Assembly (NCBI GenBank): GCA_028284565.1
Contig: JANQRM010000167.1
Location: forward strand, 1 to 9,788
DNA length: 9,788 nucleotides
DNA from: Anaerolineae bacterium
Lineage (GTDB): Bacteria; Chloroflexota; Anaerolineae; Aggregatilineales; Phototrophicaceae
Reading direction: 5' to 3'
Position 1 is the first letter of the stretch. Each line of letters begins with the position of its first letter. Positions 5,955 through 9,788 of the stretch are shown piece by piece. Made by a program: the position numbers and the translations under genes. The notes under the pieces are model-generated. The model did not search any database and was not told the origin of the DNA. It saw nothing but the letters and a program-made list of their open reading frames with translations.

Positions 5955-6725
5955 ATGGAAACTCCTGCCAGTGGTTATCATCTTGACGCACTACGTGAAA
6001 ATGGCAGTCATTATCATGCCAACGGAAAAATCGTCAAGCTGAGTGAACATCATAAAGAGTTAATCAAAGAACCCACTCAGGACATCAACGAAAAGCTGGC
6101 ATCCCCTGAGCTATTAAGCCGATTTGAACTCGATTTCGCGCCTGTTGATAAGACGAAGGTCGAAGAAGCGATTGAATCCATGCTGTATGCAGTCGGTGAA
6201 GACCCTGAACGCGAAGGCTTGCAACGTACACCTCATCGTGTTGCAAAAGCCTATACCGAATTATTGAGTGGCTATACAACTGACCCAGCCAAACTCATTA
6301 ACGATGCTGTGTTCGATGTAGAATATGATGATATGGTCATCGTGCGGGACATTGAATACTACAGCTTATGTGAACATCACATGCTCCCCTTTATGGGACA
6401 TGCCCATGTCGCCTATATCCCCAGCGAAAAAGTCGTTGGCTTATCGAAAATCCCGCGTATTGTTGATATGTTCTCACGTCGTTTGCAAGTACAGGAACGC
6501 CTAACTCAACAAATTGCGGAGTTCATCAATGAAGTACTTGAACCCAAAGGGGTAGCGGTTGTGATGGATGGTTCGCATATGTGTTCCATGATTCGTGGGG
6601 TTGGCAAGGTGCATTCCGGCATGTCCACCAGTGCCATGATAGGTGAATTCAAGATGGATAAAGATGCGCGTCGTGAATTCCTTGACCATATCCAACGGGC
6701 TAGCAACAATAAGAATCTGCTATAA
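5955..6725 (+). CDS. folE: GTP cyclohydrolase I (EC 3.5.4.16)
   Basis: Converts GTP to 7,8-dihydroneopterin triphosphate, the entry step of the folate pterin branch; active as a cytoplasmic oligomer with zinc. Start ATG 5955 is chosen over the in-frame ATG 5940, because AAGGA (5943-5947) lies seven bases before 5955 and nothing suitable precedes 5940. The product has 256 residues. Motifs are [20 protein letters not shown] (81-100), [11 protein letters not shown] (136-146) giving zinc ligands C139 and H142, [23 protein letters not shown] (162-184, cut here for description) and HMCSMIRGV (208-216) giving zinc ligand C210. The first 65 or so residues form a His-rich extension absent from minimal FolE proteins. 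The gene is divergent from folBK and ends in its own terminator, so it appears to be a single-gene transcript. Confidence 0.96.
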   Translation: METPASGYHLDALRENGSHYHANGKIVKLSEHHKELIKEPTQDINEKLASPELLSRFELDFAPVDKTKVEEAIESMLYAVGEDPEREGLQRTPHRVAKAYTELLSGYTTDPAKLINDAVFDVEYDDMVIVRDIEYYSLCEHHMLPFMGHAHVAYIPSEKVVGLSKIPRIVDMFSRRLQVQERLTQQIAEFINEVLEPKGVAVVMDGSHMCSMIRGVGKVHSGMSTSAMIGEFKMDKDARREFLDHIQRASNNKNLL

Positions 6726-6750
6726 ATTCACATCTAAAATGAATTCTGAG

Positions 6751-6777
6751 GAGTAGGGCAATCGCCTTGCTCTTTTT
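6751..6777 (+). terminator. Intrinsic terminator of folE
   Basis: Arms 6751-6759 and 6764-6772 make a 9-base-pair stem (two G-U pairs) with loop AATC, followed by TTTTT (6773-6777). It lies 25 bases after the folE stop codon. A TTG start for the next gene at 6767 would fall inside the stem, which argues for the later ATG. Confidence 0.75.
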
Positions 6778-6793
6778 GATTCATGCACTAGCG

Positions 6794-8836
6794 ATGTCCC
6801 ATGCCCCTCGTTACAATGGCGCGGTTTTGCGAAATAGTTTGGATGATGAATTGAATCGCTCGCGTCTTTGGCACTATCTTCTCCATAGCACTCCTTTGCT
6901 TCTCGCTGTCCTCATCTATGGCTACACGATCAATCTCTCTTTCTTTTTGGATGATGGCTTGCTCTTTGACATGATTCGGGATTATCCGGGTGGCATGGAA
7001 GGCTTTCGGTTTTGGGGTGGTTCTCCGTCGTTTCCTTACTATCGTCCACTTGTTTTTTCACTCTGGGAATTCAATGGATTAGCTCTCGATGGACGCTATA
7101 GCCCTATCCTTTGGCATCTCGTGAATGTTGTTGTCTTCGGCATCACGGGTGTTGGCATCAGCCTCATAACCCATCGAATCACGCAACATTTAGTGATGGG
7201 CATCATCGCTGGCTGGTTCTATATCCTTTTCCCCTTCAATTACAATGCCGTGATGTGGGTAGCATCCCTGTTTCACCTTCTCGCGGTGATGGGAACGGTC
7301 TTTGCCTTCTACTTTGCTCTCAGATTCTTGGAGAATCATCGTAGCCGAATTAGCTTCATCTTGACTCTATTATTCACCTTTATCGGTGTATTCAGTCATG
7401 AAAATGGCGTGCTAGTCTTGCCCATCTTTGGTGTCTATGTACTTTTGAGTTATGGATCGCAAACGCTAAGAAATTATCACATCTGGACAATTGGTATTCC
7501 AATGGCTCAGATTGTTGGCGTGTTTCTGTATCTCTTTCTCACACTCCCACGACCCGGTTCAGCCGCCCTCTTCCGACCCGAAATACTCATAGATAATCTA
7601 GCGTTACTGCTCCATGGCATTGCCTATCCGCTGTCCTCCCTTATCCGCAGAATAACACTCGCAGAAGCCAGTACTGAATTATTGTTATTGATGGTTACAA
7701 TCGTCGTAATTCCCGCATTATTTTTTCTCTGGCGAATGGATAAACAACATTTCAAACTCGCTGGCTTTGGCTTGTTCTGGTATGTGCTTGCCTCCACACC
7801 AACCGTTTTGTTCCTCGAAACCGACTACATCATTGGTTCGTGGCGATTACTCTTAGCGGCATCTCCCGGTGCAGGTCTATTCTGGGGAGTATTGCTCGGC
7901 ACACTCTTATCTCTTTCCTTTGCCACAGGCTATGACAGCAAACGCAGACAACGTATCCCGCGCTATATCGCCATCAGCATTATGGCATGGTCAGTTTTGG
8001 TGAGCTTACTCTTTCTCTCTCAACGTCGTCATGAAGCCCTCATACAGACACAATATCTTCGAGACCTCAAAGCTGAGATTGAAGAACATGCCACCGGAGC
8101 CAAGCCCCTCATTGTCAACGCACCCTCATTTATCACCGCATCTGATAAGTATCGCTTTTTCCCAACGGTGGGAATGGGGGTCATCTTTGTGGCAGATTTT
8201 GTCAATTATTCGCAACTGTATGAAGCAGAAGCGGGCGAGTCGTTTCCTTATGTTGATGCACTAGCTTATCATCAAATTCTGGATGCACCTGATACGATGA
8301 GTTTCGCACCCTTGCAAAATATTCAGGGGGATTTCACGGAACAAGTTCGTCAATCCAGTGACCTCTTTGCCACCATCTTTGACAACGATGAATTTTACCC
8401 GATGTATGTTGGCTATCCAGAGACAGCAGGCAACGATGAACCCATCGCTGAATTTCCATCAGCAGGGGTGTCAATAACTGAAGCCGAAGCGGAACTCCTA
8501 TCCAACAGGGAGTTAGTTCTCCACTCACGTTGGCGTACAGATAACCCCCAAGCTGTTGAACCGTCATTCCAAGTCTATTGTTATGACAATCTCGTTGGCG
8601 AAGCAACTTGGATGGTTTGGGGAAATATTCATCCATTCCGTGTATGGAAAGTCGGTGAATCTCAAACAGACCGACGTGAAATTCGACTTTCACGGCCTGT
8701 CATTGAAGCCTGTCTCGATATTCGTGTTCGCATCGTCGATGAGGAAGATAACTCTGTCATCCATCACGCCCAACATCCTGAGACTGATGAACCATTTGCA
8801 GAATCGGGCTTTCCTATCCCTTTAATTTCACAATAG
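6794..8836 (+). CDS. Polytopic membrane protein, putative GT-C (PMT/ArnT-like) glycosyltransferase
   Basis: The 680-residue protein has a hydrophobic N-terminal part (to about 410) with roughly nine to eleven membrane segments, then a soluble domain of about 260 residues, probably outside the membrane. After the first segment comes FFLDDGLLFD with adjacent acids D53 and D54, where GT-C enzymes keep their catalytic Asp in the first outer loop. PYYRPLVFSLWEFN (81-94), the WHLVNVVVFG segment and FSHENGVLVLP (200-210) resemble conserved parts of GT-C/TMTC-type proteins. Such enzymes move a sugar from a polyprenyl-phosphate donor to a lipid, glycan or protein. Start ATG 6794 is chosen because TTG 6767 lies in the folE terminator; no ribosome site is seen before 6794, so translation may be leaderless or start elsewhere. 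It is followed by the transporter gene after 80 bases. Membrane nature is certain; enzymatic role is inference, and donor and acceptor are unknown. Confidence 0.75.
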   Translation: MSHAPRYNGAVLRNSLDDELNRSRLWHYLLHSTPLLLAVLIYGYTINLSFFLDDGLLFDMIRDYPGGMEGFRFWGGSPSFPYYRPLVFSLWEFNGLALDGRYSPILWHLVNVVVFGITGVGISLITHRITQHLVMGIIAGWFYILFPFNYNAVMWVASLFHLLAVMGTVFAFYFALRFLENHRSRISFILTLLFTFIGVFSHENGVLVLPIFGVYVLLSYGSQTLRNYHIWTIGIPMAQIVGVFLYLFLTLPRPGSAALFRPEILIDNLALLLHGIAYPLSSLIRRITLAEASTELLLLMVTIVVIPALFFLWRMDKQHFKLAGFGLFWYVLASTPTVLFLETDYIIGSWRLLLAASPGAGLFWGVLLGTLLSLSFATGYDSKRRQRIPRYIAISIMAWSVLVSLLFLSQRRHEALIQTQYLRDLKAEIEEHATGAKPLIVNAPSFITASDKYRFFPTVGMGVIFVADFVNYSQLYEAEAGESFPYVDALAYHQILDAPDTMSFAPLQNIQGDFTEQVRQSSDLFATIFDNDEFYPMYVGYPETAGNDEPIAEFPSAGVSITEAEAELLSNRELVLHSRWRTDNPQAVEPSFQVYCYDNLVGEATWMVWGNIHPFRVWKVGESQTDRREIRLSRPVIEACLDIRVRIVDEEDNSVIHHAQHPETDEPFAESGFPIPLISQ

Positions 8837-8916
8837 ACATTTCTTGACTTTTCAGATACCGTTCTGACCCTTCATGATATTTAATCAACCTGGCATTACA
8901 AGCAAGAGGTTCCCTC

Positions 8917-9788
8917 ATGTTGAGAAAACGCAAGCTATCTGATGGATTATCAACCTTTCTCATCATCTGGTTTGGACAGTTGGTGTCCTTGCTTGGCACA
9001 CGGATGACCACCTTCGCCCTGCTCATCTGGGCATATCAACAAACTGAAAATGCCACCTCAGTCGCCTTACTTGGTTTCTTTGCCTTTGTCTCATCCGTGC
9101 TGGTGAGTCCCTTTGCAGGTGTCTGGGTAGACCGTTGGGATAGACGGCGAGTCATGCTCATTGCCGATACAGGTGCAGGCTTGATGACGGTTGTCCTAAT
9201 TGTGTTGTTCTCGAATGACAGTCTTCAACTTTGGCATCTTTATGTTACCCAATTCATCGTTGGGATATTCGATGCATTTCAACGTCCCGCATATCAAGCA
9301 TCGGTTACCCTGCTAATTCCCAAAGAACACTATGTACGCGCCAGTGGATTGCGTTCCCTTGCCTCATCCACCGGACAAGTACTTGCGCCCTTCTTTGCAG
9401 GATTCTTAATCACGATTTTTGATATTCAAGGTGTGCTGGTTGTCGATATTCTTACCTTCATGGTTGCTGTTTTGACTCTTATGCGCGTGCGAATACCCCA
9501 TCCAGAAAAGCCGAAAGTAGGCGAACCGCCATCGGACTTTTGGGAAGATACCAAAACAGGTTTCCGTTTTATTGCTAAACGGCGTGGGTTGGTTGCCTTG
9601 ATGCTTGTCTTTGCCGAGATTCACTTTTTCGCCGCACTCGCCTATATGTCTATTTTGCCAGCCATGATTCTCGCACGGTCAGGCAGTGATGAGATTGCGC
9701 TTGCCATTGCCCAAGCTGGATTAGGCATCGGCGGGATGGTTGGTGGGATATTAGTCAGCACATGGGGCGGACCCAAACGTAAAATTCA
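8917..9788 (+). CDS. Major facilitator superfamily transporter (partial, N-terminal 290 codons)
   Basis: The frame opens at ATG 8917, with GAGGT (8906-8910) six bases upstream, and runs to the window edge, so the C-terminal third is missing. Residues 12-30, 50-68, 80-100, 105-125, 150-190 and 225-285 contain hydrophobic segments of a proton-coupled carrier in the inner membrane. GVWVDRWDRRRVML (68-81) is the MFS motif A in the loop between helices 2 and 3. A charged cytoplasmic loop (about 193-220, HPEKPKVGEPPSDFWEDTKTG) joins the two six-helix halves. Sequence style (QFIVGIFDAFQRPAYQASVTLL, SLASSTGQVLAPFFAGFL) resembles the MFS_3/EntS-like efflux group, so export of a small molecule or drug is likelier than uptake. 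The substrate is unknown. It may share a transcript with the upstream membrane protein. Confidence 0.92.
   Translation, partial: MLRKRKLSDGLSTFLIIWFGQLVSLLGTRMTTFALLIWAYQQTENATSVALLGFFAFVSSVLVSPFAGVWVDRWDRRRVMLIADTGAGLMTVVLIVLFSNDSLQLWHLYVTQFIVGIFDAFQRPAYQASVTLLIPKEHYVRASGLRSLASSTGQVLAPFFAGFLITIFDIQGVLVVDILTFMVAVLTLMRVRIPHPEKPKVGEPPSDFWEDTKTGFRFIAKRRGLVALMLVFAEIHFFAALAYMSILPAMILARSGSDEIALAIAQAGLGIGGMVGGILVSTWGGPKRKI

Noticed and set aside
8334..8693. 119-codon minus-strand frame inside the GT-C-like gene
   Set aside because: It lies wholly antisense to a long, well-supported membrane protein gene, with no ribosome site or domain.
8844..8849. TTGACT as -35 of a promoter for the MFS transporter
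   Set aside because: No acceptable -10 box is found at 16-18 bases, so a separate promoter is not supported.
8906..8916. Small hairpin GAGG-TTC-CCTC covering the transporter's ribosome site
   Set aside because: A four-base-pair stem with a three-base loop is too weak to claim as a translational switch.

Overview
The window looks like ordinary bacterial chromosome with tightly packed genes on both strands and a base composition by eye in the mid-40s % GC. It carries no phage, transposon, CRISPR, tRNA or rRNA signal. The gene set (sugar-type ABC ATPase, ThrA-type monofunctional aspartokinase, fused FolB-FolK, NodU-type carbamoyltransferase, LmbE-type deacetylase, large GT-C-like membrane protein) would fit an environmental bacterium, possibly Chloroflexota. 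That assignment is only an impression, because no marker gene is present.

Layout. Positions 1-494 (minus) hold the N-terminal part of a CUT1/MalK-like ABC transporter ATPase. A 310-base divergent spacer (495-804) separates it from an aspartokinase (805-2226, plus). This spacer carries a possible operator for the ABC gene, a TTGACA-type promoter, a 28-codon leader peptide with a Thr/Met-rich run, and an intrinsic terminator just before the aspartokinase. A minus-strand block follows, in transcription order folB-folK fusion (5770-4907), carbamoyltransferase (4793-3030) and PIG-L/LmbE deacetylase (2916-2230). It ends tail to tail with the aspartokinase, leaving only 3 bases between them. Divergent from folBK is folE (5955-6725, plus), closed by an intrinsic terminator at 6751-6777. 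Then come a polytopic GT-C-like membrane protein (6794-8836) and a major facilitator superfamily transporter (8917 to the window edge), both on the plus strand.

How the genes work together. FolE (GTP to dihydroneopterin triphosphate) and the FolB-FolK fusion (dihydroneopterin to 6-hydroxymethyl-dihydropterin to its pyrophosphate) are successive parts of the folate pterin branch and share a divergent control region. The carbamoyltransferase and the LmbE-type deacetylase are adjacent on one strand. They could modify the same sugar-containing molecule, as NodU and NodB do on Nod factors, but the substrate is unknown.

The most interesting element is the aspartokinase leader. It has the layout of a ribosome-mediated transcription attenuator: a leader peptide with six Thr and three internal Met codons, a 9-base segment at its end perfectly complementary to the loop and 3' arm of the terminator, and a terminator with a seven-T tract. 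Both Thr and Met are end products of the aspartate pathway that the downstream enzyme opens.
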